Shown one piece after another: positions 49,190 to 60,039 of a stretch of 64,000 bases of DNA. The notes under the pieces were generated by a model, which worked only from the letters and a program-made list of their open reading frames with translations, had not been told where the DNA came from and did not search any database. Position 1 is the first letter of the stretch; the number at the start of each line of letters is the position of its first letter. The translations under genes and the position numbers were made by a program. Source of the stretch: Rhyzopertha dominica (lineage: Eukaryota; Arthropoda; Insecta; Coleoptera; Bostrichidae); assembly GCA_025024175.1 (NCBI GenBank), contig QCXZ01000064.1, forward strand, positions 8,618,001 to 8,682,000. The letters run 5' to 3'.

Positions 49190-49799
49190 TGGGCAACCTG
49201 TCAGAATCTGAAATCTGGTATAAAAATAACAATATTTTACAGCATAACTTTTTTTTAATAATGCCTGCCTGCTGAGATATTCACTATTAAACACTGGTTA
49301 AAATAATTTCATGAAATTTTGGCTATTATTATTTGAAGTGAAAACCATTAAAATAATGCACAGATTTTTTTTAAATAAATGCTTTGGGGCGGCCGGGAGG
49401 ATGCCAACACACCACATCTTAACTCTTAACTTTAAAAGTTTTTTTGAGCTTTGTAAAGAAAAAAAAGTACTCTTTGTTTATGGGCTAAAATTTACCCTTT
49501 ACAAGAAAAATGCAGTTGAATGTTAGGGTTTACATTTTATTAAATTGGTCGTGATAATAATAAAAATTGTGATTGATCAACTCGCCTATCTGTAAAAATT
49601 GAAATATTTTAAAAAAATTTCATAATTGGGTATTTGCCATGAATTTATATTTTATTACATTGCATATTAATAGGTAGCATCTAATCCACAAAACAGCTGT
49701 GACAGCTTATAAATTAGAAAAAATGGATCGTAAGGTGTATTTTTAATATAAAAAATGTGAATATTTAAAGGGACCGCCAAAACGCGAACATATTGGCCG

Positions 49800-49807
49800 T
49801 GACGTCA
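49800..49807. promoter_or_regulatory. CRE palindrome, left arm
   Basis: TGACGTCA, the full CREB/ATF site, 15 bases inside the inner inverted repeat of the 49.2-51.4 kb palindrome and 139 bases before the frame at 49946. Confidence 0.45.
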
Positions 49808-49945
49808 GGTGACTTGTAAATGGCCGCTTGTTTACATCTGGGGTCAGCGCATCATGCGTCAGCCTCAGCCCGTCAATTTTTCAGTTTGTTGTTAGCGTTC
49901 ATTTTGTGGCAAGCAAATTAGAATACGCCAAAAAGTGAAATACTT

Positions 49946-50023
49946 ATGACTTCTGAAGGCATGAACATTGTTATGGAATTTGTGTACTGCGACGAGCGGT
50001 TCAACGTGGCGGAGATGAGGAAC
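49946..50023 (+). CDS. Short exon-like frame inside the palindrome
   Basis: ATG followed by 26 open codons (MTSEGMNIVMEFVYCDERFN, then VAEMRN) ending at a possible donor AAC|GTAAAA. The G+C content rises over the segment, as in a coding exon. No homology recognised; it could be the first exon of a captured or element-encoded gene. No downstream exon was found. Confidence 0.3.
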
Positions 50024-50221
50024 GTAAAACAGCATAACTTTTTATCAAATTAACGTAGCATTGATATTTTGATCACAGTGGGTTGTTGGAAACATACTAT
50101 TTGCAAACTTAAAAATGTAAGAATCAAAAATGTACCCTAAACTTGACATCTATTTTAGAGGACAGAATAAATATAAATTGCCATTTATTTTCGGGGCTCT
50201 TGCGGCTCGTTTCCAGTCTGG

Positions 50222-50560
50222 CTAACAGTCGAATATATGGGGAACAACGTCGCTCTTTATTATAACATTTCCCTCTATCAACTTAAAACGCATATAATTT
50301 TTCATATCCCCTTCGTGGTATAACAAAATGGAAACTGAATGGTAAACACTTATAACCCCAAAGAGAATAATAAAACTTACAGTAAGAATTAAGATGATCT
50401 TCACAACAGAAAAACAAACTTTGCAATTTCGGCATATCACGTCTAGCTTAAACAACTTTTTCATACATTGATAGTCTTTAGGAACGGTTACAAAAATTTT
50501 GTTAGCTGACTGAAGTACTTTTATAACCATGTACAAAACATCACTTGTTTTGTTTTCCAT
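50222..50560 (-). CDS. Hypothetical 112-residue membrane protein
   Basis: A complete minus-strand frame from ATG (50560) to TAG. The sequence begins MENKTSDVLYMVIKVLQSAN; residues about 48-80 (VVKIILILTVSFIILFGVIS core) form one long hydrophobic segment typical of a single transmembrane helix, preceded by three cysteines. No family is recognised. It lies in the core of the palindromic element and is oriented from the right arm inward, facing the frame at 49946. It may be element-encoded, captured, or chance; uninterrupted length in an otherwise stop-rich area favours real coding. Confidence 0.4.
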   Translation of the reverse strand: MENKTSDVLYMVIKVLQSANKIFVTVPKDYQCMKKLFKLDVICRNCKVCFSVVKIILILTVSFIILFGVISVYHSVSILLYHEGDMKNYMRFKLIEGNVIIKSDVVPHIFDC

Positions 50561-50706
50561 ACATAATAGATGTTTGTAAAACTACACAAATAACTTTTTG
50601 GTGCGACCACCGTCCTTTCAATAAACACAACACAAAAGCTTTTTCAATACAAGACTGATACTACACCATTAAACAGCACGCTCCTCGATAATGTTTACAT
50701 GACACT

Positions 50707-50714
50707 TGACGTCA
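50707..50714. promoter_or_regulatory. CRE palindrome, right arm
   Basis: TGACGTCA on the right arm, the symmetric counterpart of 49800-49807, 147 bases upstream of the minus-strand frame that starts at 50560. Confidence 0.45.
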
Positions 50715-51390
50715 CGAGTTGAATAACCTTGGATAGAAGCGTTTTGGCGGTGACTCCTAAGATTCGAATTTCAGACCTGAAATTCTCTACTTACAAATAT
50801 TTTTTTGTTTTTTTTAACATGGCGTACGATATATATGCACTTCAATATTCATTTTACATAATTTTCAAAAAAAGTGATAATACCCAATTGTTACAATAGG
50901 TGATTTTCAAAATAAAAAGTTTCAATTATAGCAAATCATTCAATGTAAACTTTAAATACATGTCGGCGTACTCATTATATGAATATTCCATTATCATTAT
51001 TCCGAATTTTTGCAACCAATAATGTAAGGTAATGTTAAAATGTCAATGTAACGGTGAAAATTGACACAGTTTTATTATTTATTACGGCCAATTTGATAAA
51101 CACAAAGTGTTGGTGCAATGTCAACCCTAACATTCAACTGCAATTTTCTCAGAAAGGATCAGTTTTAACCTCATGAATAGAATATCTTTTTTTATAAGGC
51201 CACAAGAATTAAAAAACATACTTTTGAAAAAAATACCTACCCGTTTTAAAGTAAAGGGTTAAAATGTGCAATATCATTTAATAACATCAACCGGTTTAAG
51301 AGATATTTTTGAAAAACTATTTTTCTTTCCTTATGTTCAGGACTGAATATCTCAGTAGGCGGGTGTTTCTTTTTCCGTCAGTACAAAAAA

Positions 51391-52639
51391 AACTTGATCG
51401 CTGCCAGAATTAGCAAAATACCTTGCGTATGAATTAAGGTTATACTTTCGGATGTTGGGATATAGATCGTCAGTTGTTACAGATTTGTAAATGCCACAGC
51501 ATTAAATTTATTTAGTACAAAATGATTTAAAAATATTAGAAAACGATAATGTTTATGAGCGTAGAAAGAGACGGACCGAAATAAAACGAATGATTCCAAA
51601 GTTGTAGTGAGGGTTGAACGAGGAAATATATACAAATTTACAAACAAGAAAATTTAAAGCAATTACCTATTGAATACAAATAACAGGTAACACGCCTCCT
51701 GTTCGAAAACATGCACCCTTTTACTAGGTATCGGTAGGAACATGGCAGAATTATTAATTGGTATTTGTGAATTTGTTCTATCTATTTATTATCATTATAC
51801 AAAGTTCGTAGATCAATTTGTTGTTACTTAGTTTGCTGAAAGCTCTAAGGCGAAAATAACTTTTTTGGCAAGTACAAATATAATTTTCACCAAAAACTTA
51901 AGTATTATCAATCAACACACTGCAGCACTAGATTTGTCTTAATATGGATTCCTAAAAAGGTCTGCTTTTCTGTATTAGTAAGAAAATAAACGAATATAAA
52001 TGAATTATCTTTTACTGTCCCACATCACACAAAGCTAACCGTATGTGCCTCGTTACAGTCTGGAGAACACGCATCTATATATAGAAATTTGCAATGTAAA
52101 AAGTGAAACTTCGATGCTTTATTTACTTTCGTAGTGCGTGTGTGAGATTTATAGTGTTTAAAGATTTATGTGTAAACATTGAATTCGTGACTTTACTCTT
52201 TGAGATTTTTAAAGGTACCATCAATACTGAGTTGTTGTAGTAGAATTGCAATTACATATCTACGAATTTACCAAGCGTCTTAGCAGGTACACACAACTCA
52301 CAAATTCAAAGTTTACGATTTTTTCTAGTGGGTTAATTTTAAATTTTGATGAGTAGAAAGTAGTTTTCTCTCAATATACATTAAATGAATGAACTTTAGA
52401 CACCTACATACTAGTAATATCCTTTATTGTTAATAGTATACGATTAAATTATCATTTATGCTTTTATTTTATTTTAAATAAGATGAAAAATTGACATTCT
52501 GATCTTGTTAATTAATGAAATTGATCACGTGAAGCGGTCTCCTAAAGAAAAACGCATGTAAGTTAAAAATGTATGTTCAACAGATTGGGTGCATCTAATA
52601 GTCACTGTGTCAAAGCCATAGTCTTCCCACAGAAGAGTC
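51391..52639. other. No gene seen
   Basis: AT-rich sequence between the palindromic element and the Ty3-type element. No LTR-like repeat of the downstream end was noticed. Confidence 0.45.
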
Positions 52640-55600
52640 GGGTTTAGCCGAATTAAATATAGCAAAATTCTTTACTGTCTTAGACGCTTCTTATCGGAGG
52701 TATTCAAAAAATTAATAAACACGATATTTAATGGTTTGGACGGTATTGTGCCTTATATGGACGATGTATTAATATACGGAAGCACACTTGTAGAACATAA
52801 TCACAGACTTAAAGCAGTTCTTGAGCGAGCTAAAAAATATAGCTTACTATTTAGCTAAAGTAAAATACAACTAGCAAAGACATAAATTCAATTTTTAGGA
52901 CACATAGTGTCTGAAAAAGGTTTGTCGCCAGAAATTTAAAAATAGAAGCCATCAATAAAATGGGCTCTCCAAATAATAAACAAGAACTACAAAGTTTTCT
53001 TTGAAATTATCAATTTTTTAGGAAAATTTGTTCCATATTTAGCCTAGAAACAAGTGTGTTACGAAGGTTGTTAAGTAACGAAGTAGAGTTTATTTGGGGT
53101 GAAGATGAAGAACAATCATTTCAGCAGTTACAAGCTGTTCACCAATTCTACAGTTCTGCTATCCTGAAAAGCCACTCATACTTTCCGTGGTCATGGTTCA
53201 GGGGCAGTTGCATTACGAGACAACAAGCCTTTAAGATACTGCTCGACTTCATTGACTGAAACGCAAAGAATATACGGGCAGATCGAGAAGAAAATGCTTG
53301 CTATAGTTCATGGTCTAGAACGTTTCCATTTTTACACACTTACGGAAGGCCCTTCATCATCCACACAGACCACAAGCCCCTGTTAAGCATTGTTAATAAA
53401 CCGATGGAGGCGGTACCTCCACGATTACTGAGAATGATCTTGAGATTAATGAGGTACCTACGATTTTAAATCAGAGTACGTGCTAAGCAAACAATTAACA
53501 ATTGCGGGTGTCTTATCAAGAGTTCCCAACATAACAGCACATATTAAGATTGATTATCTAAATGAAAAAATCTATTAATGTGCACTCATTTGTAAGCGCT
53601 TCTAAGAAGCGACTTGAACTGCAGGAAAACAGTGTCGCAAGAGAATCAACTACATAAATACTGGATGACCAGAACATAAACAACGGAATGTTAAACCTGA
53701 AATTAAAAAAAAATTGAGATTTAAAAAAGAATTACATTTTGCAGATGATTTACTTCTGAGAAAAAATCGTATTGTCATGTCAGAAGATCAGAAACCGACA
53801 GTTTTGAAAAATCTGCACTTGTGTCTGTAATAAGGTGTAAAAACATACCAGAATAAAGCCAAAACAGCTCTATATTGACCTGGAATGTCAAGAGACATAG
53901 AAAACTATGTGTTGCATTGTATGATATGTCAACAGTACTCCAGATGCAATCCAAAAGAGACCCTCAAATCACATGAGGTGACAGACTTACCATGGTGTAA
54001 AATAGGAATCGATTTTGCACAAATTCAAGCAAAAAATTACCTAGTGATTGCAGATTATTTTTCCATCAAACAAATGACTTTGAAAATTGCAAAAGCTACG
54101 GCGGATGCAATAGAAGAACAAGAAATTGTTTCGGACAATGGTTCTCCATTTGGCTCAGAAGAATTAAAAATATTCCTTTAAAAATTCGACATTAAACACA
54201 AAACTTCTAGCCCTTTGTATCCTAAGTCTAATGGATTTATTGAAGCGACGATTCAAACTGTAAAAGGTATTATTCTGAAAACACTACAAAATAATGGAAG
54301 TATACCTATGGCAATGATAGGTTATAACACTATACTCCAAAATGACTTACCGTCACCAGCAGAATTAGTTATGGGACGTAAATTAAGATCTGATGTATTG
54401 ATGACTAAAGCTGTACTTACGCCTAAATGTGATTTATTGCGGGTTTGGATCAATAAGTTGGTTATTTTACAGTCTCTTTATTTGCTAGCCAAGCTTTAGG
54501 AACCGTTTGGTTCCTTCTTCAGGGCTTCTAAAATACAATATAACAATACAAACATGAAGCAATATATAAAATTATAAAACTCACCAAATGCGAGAATGCT
54601 AATAAAAATGCCCACGATTAACAATTTAAAATCTTAAAAAAAACCAGTTGTAATATAAAAATTCATATGGTATATAATAAACGTATAAATATAAATAAAA
54701 ATGTGCGATTATATACCAGGCTGTCATAAAATTATTTTTGACATAAATATATAAAAACAAGGAAAACTTAAAACTGCATGAGATGCATTCAAAATGGTAT
54801 AACACATTAATCAATGGTTTCAAAATGACTATCTTTTTTGTTCGGGTAGGTTAACAGATATGTATAAATTGCACTTAAATTTTGAGTATCACTTTTTATA
54901 TTTAATGGTTCTTTTTTTTCACATAGCATTGACTTTGATAACATAAAAATTTTAGCAACAAAATCAGTTTATAAAAAAGGCTAATAAAAGAAATGATAAA
55001 TATTAATAAACAGATAGAACCAATAAATATAAAAACTGATACTCAAAATTTAAGTGCAATTTATACATATCTGTTAGCGTACCCGAACAAAAAAGATAGT
55101 CCTTTTGAAACCATTGATTAATGTGTTATACCATTTTGAATGCATCTCATGCAGTTCTAAATTATAAAGTATCAAGATACGTTTTCCTTGTTTTTAAATA
55201 TTTATGTCAAAAATAATTTTATGACAGCCTGGTATATAATTGCACATTTTTATTTATATTTATACGTTTATTATATACCATATTAATTTTTATATTACAA
55301 CAGGTTTTGTTAAGATTTTAAATTGTTAATTGTGAGCGGTTTTATTAGCATTCTCGCATTTGGTGAGTTTTATAATTTTATATTTTGCTTCATATTTGTA
55401 TTGTTATATTGTATTTTAGAAACCCTGAAGAAGGAACCAAACGGTTCCGAAAGCTTGGCTAGCAAATAAAGAGACTATAAAATAACCAGCTTATTGATTC
55501 AAAACCGCAATAAATCACATTTATCACTAAAGGATCGTGAATTAGAAACAGATGATGGAGTAAATTACAGAAGAAATAGGATACATATACGACCTTTCCG

Positions 55601-55990
55601 GAGATCATTCAATGGAGAAGAAGGAAAAGCGATGTCAGGATGTCACCTAGAACAAGGGGTAGTGAAAGTGAAAGCCGTGACAAGGAAATCGAGAAGCAAG
55701 GTGTTAGCGGTGAAAAGAAAGATAGTAAGAAGCAAGATATGTTAGTGAAACGCTAGTGCATAGCAACAAAGAACTTGATGTAAGGCCAAAAAGACTTCCC
55801 GAAAATTAAAAAGATTTCCATCTGTATCAGTAGCTGTTGAATATGTACATGTTGGTGCAGATCATATTGCTTAATTATGTATTTGAATATTTCATGTTAT
55901 ATTTTATCTTTTGGGGGAACATATAATATATGAAGTCAGTACTATATGTGGCAACCAGATCAAGAGTGTAATAACAATGATGGTGAGAAA
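52640..55990 (+). mobile_element. Ty3/mdg4-type LTR retrotransposon pol, broken
   Basis: Pol domains appear in normal order. RT: AKFFTVLDAS (about 52670), then a deletion to a piece holding YMDDVLIYG (about 52758-52785) and FLGHIVSEKGLSP. RNase H: ETQRIYGQIEKKMLAIVHGL (about 53260-53320) and IIHTDHKPLLSIV. Integrase: a CMICQQYSRCNP zinc-binding end (about 53920), VIADYFS, IVSDNGSPFGSEE (second catalytic Asp) and PKSNGFIEATIQTVKG (Glu box, about 54220). The C-terminal tail resumes at about 55510 (YRRNRIHIRP). A purine-rich tract TTTTGGGGGAAC near 55907-55918 could be the polypurine tract before a 3' LTR. Many stops and frameshifts; gag and the 5' LTR are absent. A 1.1-kb fold-back element splits it. 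Confidence 0.85.
54424..55523. mobile_element. 1.1-kb fold-back element inserted in the Ty3-type pol
   Basis: Left arm 54424-54912 and right arm 55016-55523 are reverse complements of each other at high identity (by eye over 85%), separated by about 103 bp. The outermost 13 bases, TAAATGTGATTTA and TAAATCACATTTA, pair perfectly. The right arm has an extra stretch of about 20 bases near 55165. Each arm begins with AATAAGTTGGTTATTTTA-like sequence and a CTGAAGAAGGAACC hairpin. The element has no coding capacity. Pol sequence can be followed on both sides, so it post-dates the Ty3-type insertion. No clean target duplication was seen. Confidence 0.9.
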
Positions 55991-57202
55991 TGTCAGATTT
56001 GATGTAGTTTTTGAGTTTGTACTTTTGTTTGTACTTTATTAAAAGTTATTAAACACACTGCTGGTCTTTAATTCCGTACCCGTCAACTGATTTAGGTAAT
56101 ATCATTACAATCCTGACTAAACAAACTAACACCCTCCTATAGCTCCTCCTATACTTAAAGAAAAAACCCCTGAAGTTTTTTGTTTTCTTAAGGGGCTTAG
56201 GCATTATATCAACTCCCTGTTTCATAAATGGCGTCTCACAATAGATCCTTCATGATGATCCGTATTGTCAAAATAGTCGGTTTTACAAAAAAAAAATTGA
56301 TGCGCTTTTCCATCAACTCGCCAATCTATTGAGCATTTCAGAGATTGCGATTCTGGTGACACCAGCCATCAACAGACAATTCCAAATTAAAATGTTATCG
56401 CAAAAAAGTATCCCGGCAGCGGCTTCGTTCCCATTATTCGGTCTCTGGTATTAGGGCGATAGATTAACAGTTGTGAAACTTTCGAAGTGGAACAGCCCCG
56501 CAAGTTTGGCCGTAATGGCTTGCCGTGCCGTGCCGCATCGTGCTTCGCAGTTCTCGCCTGGTCCCGCCTGATAGGAGTCCCGAGGGACGCGCTTTGTGCC
56601 GCTAAATCACTCATTAAAAACGTCGTCCCACGCGTCCTCATCCAACCCTCGTTCACTTTCTGTCTCGCTTGCCGCCCATGCCACGACCGCAGAAGGGAAA
56701 CCCGGATAAATCCCGAAAATTAAAATGTCCGCGCAGTAAGACGGTCGGATTTTGGAGGATATCGGCTCGTTTCAGTATAATATAGAAATCCTGGTTATCT
56801 TATTTAAAGAGCATGGACGATTCTTAGCAGTTATACCTAGTAAGGGTGTGGGAACAAAAAATCCGCACAAAATCTCGGCTATTAAATTTTCCATAATTGA
56901 ACTCACATTTCTCTAAACGTCATCCTTGACAGTATAAGTAAAAACAGTTTGTAGAAGTTTGTTTAACAATTAAAGAAAAGTCATGGTTTTCTAGTGAGTG
57001 AAAACAGATTGATTCACGACCGCAGCAAGTAGATGAAGTTTTCTAGAGCTAGAAAACCCACTTTACTTATGCGTGAATTTTAAAAATAAATTGTTTTTCC
57101 TGTTCTTAAAGTAATCTGTGTCAAGTTTGTGTAGACTTATCGACATAGAAACAAAACATCACAATAGTAAATAAATAGCTTGCAATTAAGCTTTCCTGCA
57201 AA
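55991..57202. other. Intergenic with a GC-rich island
   Basis: Most is ordinary AT-rich DNA, with a small hairpin near 56166-56200 (AACCCCTGAAG region against CTTAAGGGGCTT). The exception is about 56400-56740 (separate entry). Confidence 0.5.
56400..56740. other. GC- and CpG-rich island
   Basis: About 340 bp with many CpG dinucleotides (for example GCCGTGCCGTGCCGCATCGTG at 56522 onward) in a region otherwise about one third G+C. Frames are open on both strands simply because stops are rare at this composition. No domain recognised. Possible explanations: promoter or first exon of an unseen gene, a processed or captured segment, or recent foreign DNA. Confidence 0.5.
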
Positions 57203-58240
57203 ATGAATCAATCAAGTGAAATTAAAGACGAAATTTTGGAATTAGTATCAGAAGCAGAGTCAAGTTTGCTACCTGCAAAGTCTAAAGCAAAGTACGAGAA
57301 AGTTTACCAACAGTTTTGCCTCTTGTGAAATGAAAAAAATGTGCAGGGAGCAAATGAAAACATTTTAATTACGTATTTTTGTGAAAAGGCTTGTTTCATT
57401 TATGAAATTTAAATTAATTTTAAATATTCTTACAGGTGAAAACCCTTAAAGCTTCAATACTCTGGTCTGTGTATTCAATGCTACGAAGCACTATACAGTT
57501 AAACGAAAACGTGGACATTTCTGCTTATAAAAAATTCTGGCATATCTTAAACGTCAAAATGACGGTTATATCGCAAAAAAGTCAAAAGTGTTATCAATGG
57601 ACAATGTGAAGAAATCCTGATAACAACTTTCTCCTTATGAAGGTTGTAACAATAATAGCATTGCACGGAGCCTGTCGCACGGAAGAATTGCGACTTCTGA
57701 CAGTTGATGACGTAGAAGATTGCGGGCATATCGTAGTAGTTACATTACACGACACGAAAAACAAGAAAAAAACGTGTCTTCACAGTTACATCGGAAGATG
57801 GAATAGACGCCATGGAGATTTACACGAAGTACTTGAAGCTAAGACCCAAACCTGTGGGCCACCGTAGACTCTTTATATATTATAAAGGTCGCAAATGCAC
57901 AGTGCAACCAATTGGTATAAACACCTTCTACAATATACCAAGGTAAATTGCCGCGTTCTTAGGTCTACCGGAGCCGAACGGTTTCAAAAAACATTGTTTG
58001 CGCAAAACTTCAGCGACGTTTCTGGTCGACAGTGGAGCCGACATTCAAGTTTTCAAGAGACACGGTGGTTGGCATAGCAGTGGAGTTGCAGAAGCTTATG
58101 TGGAAATCAGTATAGAAAATAAGGTAAAAATTACAAAAAGAATTTTTACTAATTCAACTGAGCAGCAATCTTCGATCATCTCTGCACCGTCGACATCGGC
58201 AGTATTCGAAACATTGAGTGGAGGAATGAACTCCAATTAA
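57203..58240 (+). pseudogene. Crypton-like tyrosine recombinase
   Basis: A protein starting MNQSSEIKDEILELVSEAES can be followed through an N-terminal SAM-like region (to about 57325 and again 57435-57540) into a tyrosine recombinase catalytic domain. Catalytic residues are visible: Arg in LHGACRTEELRLLTVDDVED (57652-57720), the H-x-x-R box in HCLRKTSATFLV (about 57985-58020), His/Trp in KRHGGWHSSGVA and the nucleophile Tyr in AEAYVEIS (about 58090-58110). Defects are few: a stop after CLL near 57327, a frameshift near 57545-57640, one near 57778, and one stop at about 57941. This matches the intron-poor Crypton-derived recombinases common in insects, which act on DNA by strand exchange. Confidence 0.8.
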
Positions 58241-58443
58241 TCCGTTTCTGAGTCATCTTCTAGTATAGTGTTTAATAATTTAAGCAATTTTACACCTAAC
58301 ATTTGTCCTACTAAATTAATGAAAAAAAGTGTTGCTAACAAGAAAAGCGTTGCTAACAACAAAAGTCCCACTTTTCTTAACTATTTTGTGTCAAACAATA
58401 TTATCCATTTCTATCAAATACATGACAAAAAAAATTTAAGTTA

Positions 58444-59160
58444 TTTTATTTGTTACAAACGATTATGCAGCGACTGAAAGAATGTAAGCGTCGTGAAATT
58501 ATTGCCGACTATATTGAGCAACATGGAAATCATAAAAAAATCTGATGTCAATCACTTTTATGCAATGGAGTTTCCTAAGCGAACTACGTATGTTAATTTT
58601 TATAAACGTGTGGCGTTAGATTGCAATAAGTCAAGAAGCAAGGTTCTGGAAGGTCCACTAAAACAATGCCGAAAAAGTATAGACAAGCTCTGGTTGAACT
58701 TGTGCACGGTAAACTTAGAGTTTCTCTCAGAAAATTGGGTAGAAAATACACCATCGACAAAATGTATGTCAGCAGCATTTTGAAAAGCGAAAATGTTCTA
58801 TTGGTACGAAGAAAAACAGCACCAAAGTACAAGGAAAAACAGAAAATGTAACAAAAGACGAAGTTGAGGTGCCTAGCTGAAAATGAATTTGCTCCATCAA
58901 ATGGACTATAAGTGATTATTGATGATGAATCATATTTCTCATGGGACGGTAGCGACACAGCGAATAACAAGTCTTACTATTGCAAAAAAGGTGGATCCTG
59001 AGTTACTTTTTAAGTGTCACAAGAATTTTTTTCGGAAGTTGGTTTGGGTGGCAAATTCTTCGCGTGGTCATTCTTTGTATATCGCACCTCCCGGTAATTC
59101 TGTGACCTCAGAAGTGTATGAGAAAGAATGCGTACGAAGCAGATTGAACAAATAATTCAT
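58444..59160 (+). pseudogene. DDE transposase remnant (Tc1/mariner type)
   Basis: A helix-turn-helix style segment (QALVELVHGKLRVSLRKLGR and TIDKMYVSSILK, 58675-58790) is followed about 120 bases later by VIIDDESYFSWDGSD (58912-58956), the IDDESYF motif that holds the first catalytic aspartate in a group of insect transposases. Downstream residues resembling FFRKLVWVA (about 59026) correspond to the usual K-MVWLAIS stretch. Several frame changes; the rest is lost by about 59200. Confidence 0.65.
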
Positions 59161-59764
59161 CAGAGAAAACCATTCAAATCGCAACTTAGACTTAAACTTG
59201 AAACTTTCATCACCTGACCTTCTTATATGAGACTGTTTGAGATACGCATATTATCATATACACTTAGTTGATCACATGTAATATCGTATGTACTATATGT
59301 ATAATAATCGTTCTTAGGACTAACTGGATTAATGTTTCTTATTACTAAGATTTATAATAATTTAGATATATTACTTTCCAGAAGTACTTCATTTTGTTGA
59401 CCTTCATACAATGTGTCTGTCAGGAGATTCGAAAGTGAATGTTTTACTTTATATATTTTTAATGAATGTCTGATATATTTATTACCCAAGGTTGCCAATC
59501 CTTTGGTCAGCAGCGACCAGTAAGCATATTGCCTGCTATTTCTTTTTAGCATACAACATTATGACAAATAATCAGTTGTCGGTTGTCATGGGATGTCCAG
59601 CAGGGTTTAATTCTGGGTCAATTATTGTTGTTGCGGAATCAGCACCATCAGTGGACCGGAGCTGCAGGCGTGTAGATGCGGTGTAGTAGGACACTGCAAG
59701 TAGTGATCCTAGCGACGGATAGATGGAAGGGAATGTGGAGATTCTCCAGAGACTTCCATCAATG
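59161..59764. other. No gene seen; upstream flank of the heat-shock-type promoter
   Basis: A 64-codon frame at 59492-59686 has no recognised domain. Additional imperfect nTTCn/nGAAn units occur at about 59735-59757. Confidence 0.4.
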
Positions 59765-59870
59765 GAACCTTCGCGAAGTTTCCATAACGTCTGGAAGATG
59801 TCACTTCTGGAATTTTTGATGGGGGTATAGATAGCCCGAGCGAGCGAAATTTTTAGTGCTTGTGTGTACA
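59765..59870 (+). promoter_or_regulatory. Orphan heat-shock promoter (HSEs, TATA, 5' leader)
   Basis: Four contiguous alternating units GAAccTTCgcGAAgtTTC (59765-59782) form a perfect heat-shock element, and a second element TTCtgGAAttTTT lies at 59805-59817. A TATA box TATAGATA follows at 59826-59833, preceded by a G run. A probable start site is about 59853-59870 (TTAGTG or ACAGT). About 150 bases of A/T-rich leader with repeated AGTG/TAGT words follow, the style of insect hsp70 leaders. No HSP70 reading frame follows; LINE sequence begins near 60040. It is probably a promoter duplicate or a promoter captured by a mobile element. Confidence 0.65.
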
Positions 59871-60039
59871 GTATAGTGATTTAGTGAATTAGTAGTGTTT
59901 AAATAGTAGGTTGTGTTTGAAACTAGTTGTGCTTAAACTTAGTGCATTTGACACAAGTGTTTTGAATAGAAGAAGTTATACAGAAATCCTCAGTTTTCGA
60001 GTCCGTAGTCGTAACAATATTTTTGTTATACACATACAA

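Larger units (their letters stand above)
49190..51390. mobile_element. Decayed long palindrome, probable fold-back DNA transposon
   Basis: Left and right halves are diverged reverse complements over about 600 bp each. Matching landmarks include: CTGCTGAGATATTCA (about 49268) with the complement of TGAATATCTCAGTAGG (about 51344); TGCAGTTGAATGTTAGGGTT (49510) with its complement at about 51120-51140; AATTGGTCGTGATAATAATA with its partner near 51085; AATTGGGTATT with its partner near 50885; and a perfect 13-bp pair ACCGCCAAAACGC (49773-49785) and GCGTTTTGGCGGT (50739-50751). The 0.95-kb core holds two convergent reading frames. Exact termini and target duplication were not resolved. Confidence 0.65.

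Noticed and set aside
56387..56723. Overlapping open frames on both strands as genes
   Set aside because: Stops are rare because of high G+C; the frames overlap each other and show no domain.
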